Assembly: GCA_009746045.1 (NCBI GenBank)
Contig: RPFO01000555.1
Location: forward strand, 45,001 to 86,827
Source: Mesostigma viride
Taxonomy: Eukaryota > Streptophyta > Mesostigmatophyceae > Mesostigmatales > Mesostigmataceae
Length of the DNA stretch: 41,827 nt
Direction of reading: 5' to 3'
Shown: positions 41,791 through 41,827 of the stretch, in pieces
How the letters are laid out: each line of letters opens with the position of its first letter
How positions within the stretch are numbered: the stretch's first letter is position 1
Translations under genes and position numbers: made by a program
The notes under the pieces: generated by a model
Database searches by the model: none
The model's input: only the letters and a program-made list of their open reading frames with translations
What the model was told of the DNA's origin: nothing

Positions 41791-41827
41791 CCTAACGATA
41801 CACACACAACAGAGAGATCCTGGGTAA

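Noticed and set aside
28908-41807. Dozens of minus-strand ORFs of 60-244 residues, Pro/Ser/Leu-rich, across the satellite
   Set aside because: They come from the C-rich strand having few stop codons. The frames switch between monomers with each indel, and the same peptide pieces appear in all frames.

Overview
This window is eukaryotic, repeat-dominated DNA with no recognisable single-copy host gene. The organism is most likely a green alga (Chlorophyta, possibly volvocine-like), held at moderate confidence. The one spliced gene model has a GT-AG intron and a TGTAA poly(A) signal typical of chlorophytes, and TGTAA also occurs near the 3' end of the LTRs. TE nesting and a neighbouring satellite suggest pericentromeric or other heterochromatic DNA (inference).

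Layout. (1) 1-2049: a decayed non-LTR (LINE) reverse transcriptase on the minus strand, interrupted by two solo LTRs of one family in opposite orientations (164-751 and 1255-1825), each with its own 5-bp target-site duplication (TSD). (2) 2055-23920: a complete Ty3/gypsy chromovirus flanked by the TSD GGCGA, with LTRs that differ by one substitution and one indel. Its own sequence is about 10.8 kb: an RNase H1-N/viroplasmin-like ORF, gag with a zinc knuckle, protease, RT-RNase H, integrase with chromodomain, and an unidentified GC-rich 3' ORF. Its total of 21.9 kb is due to three younger DNA transposons. Two are TTAA-flanked piggyBac-like elements (8261-9959 and 10481-12220) that break the integrase at codon resolution. 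The third is a 7.6-kb CACTA-type element (12945-20578) inserted in the integrase stop codon and carrying a small intron-containing gene.

(3) 23926-28914: a mosaic of short repeats. It holds five copies of a LINE/SINE-like 3' end with a (TTAC)n tail, a hairpin-rich repeat in two copies, hexamer and tetramer microsatellites, a decayed minus-strand coiled-coil region, and a second copy of the LINE relic seen at the left edge. (4) 28915-41790: a G-rich tandem satellite with a monomer of about 0.63 kb and about 21 monomers. It is organised as higher-order repeats: a 5-monomer block of about 3.2 kb present twice, then a 7-monomer block of about 4.35 kb present 1.4 times.

How the parts work together. 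The chromovirus would make Gag and separate Pro, RT-RNase H and IN reading frames from one LTR-driven RNA. A near-identical purine tract (T-G7-AGG) marks the gag/pro junction, the RT/IN junction and the 3' polypurine tract. This copy cannot make integrase and would depend on relatives in trans. Most long open frames in the satellite and microsatellites are composition artefacts and are not annotated as genes.
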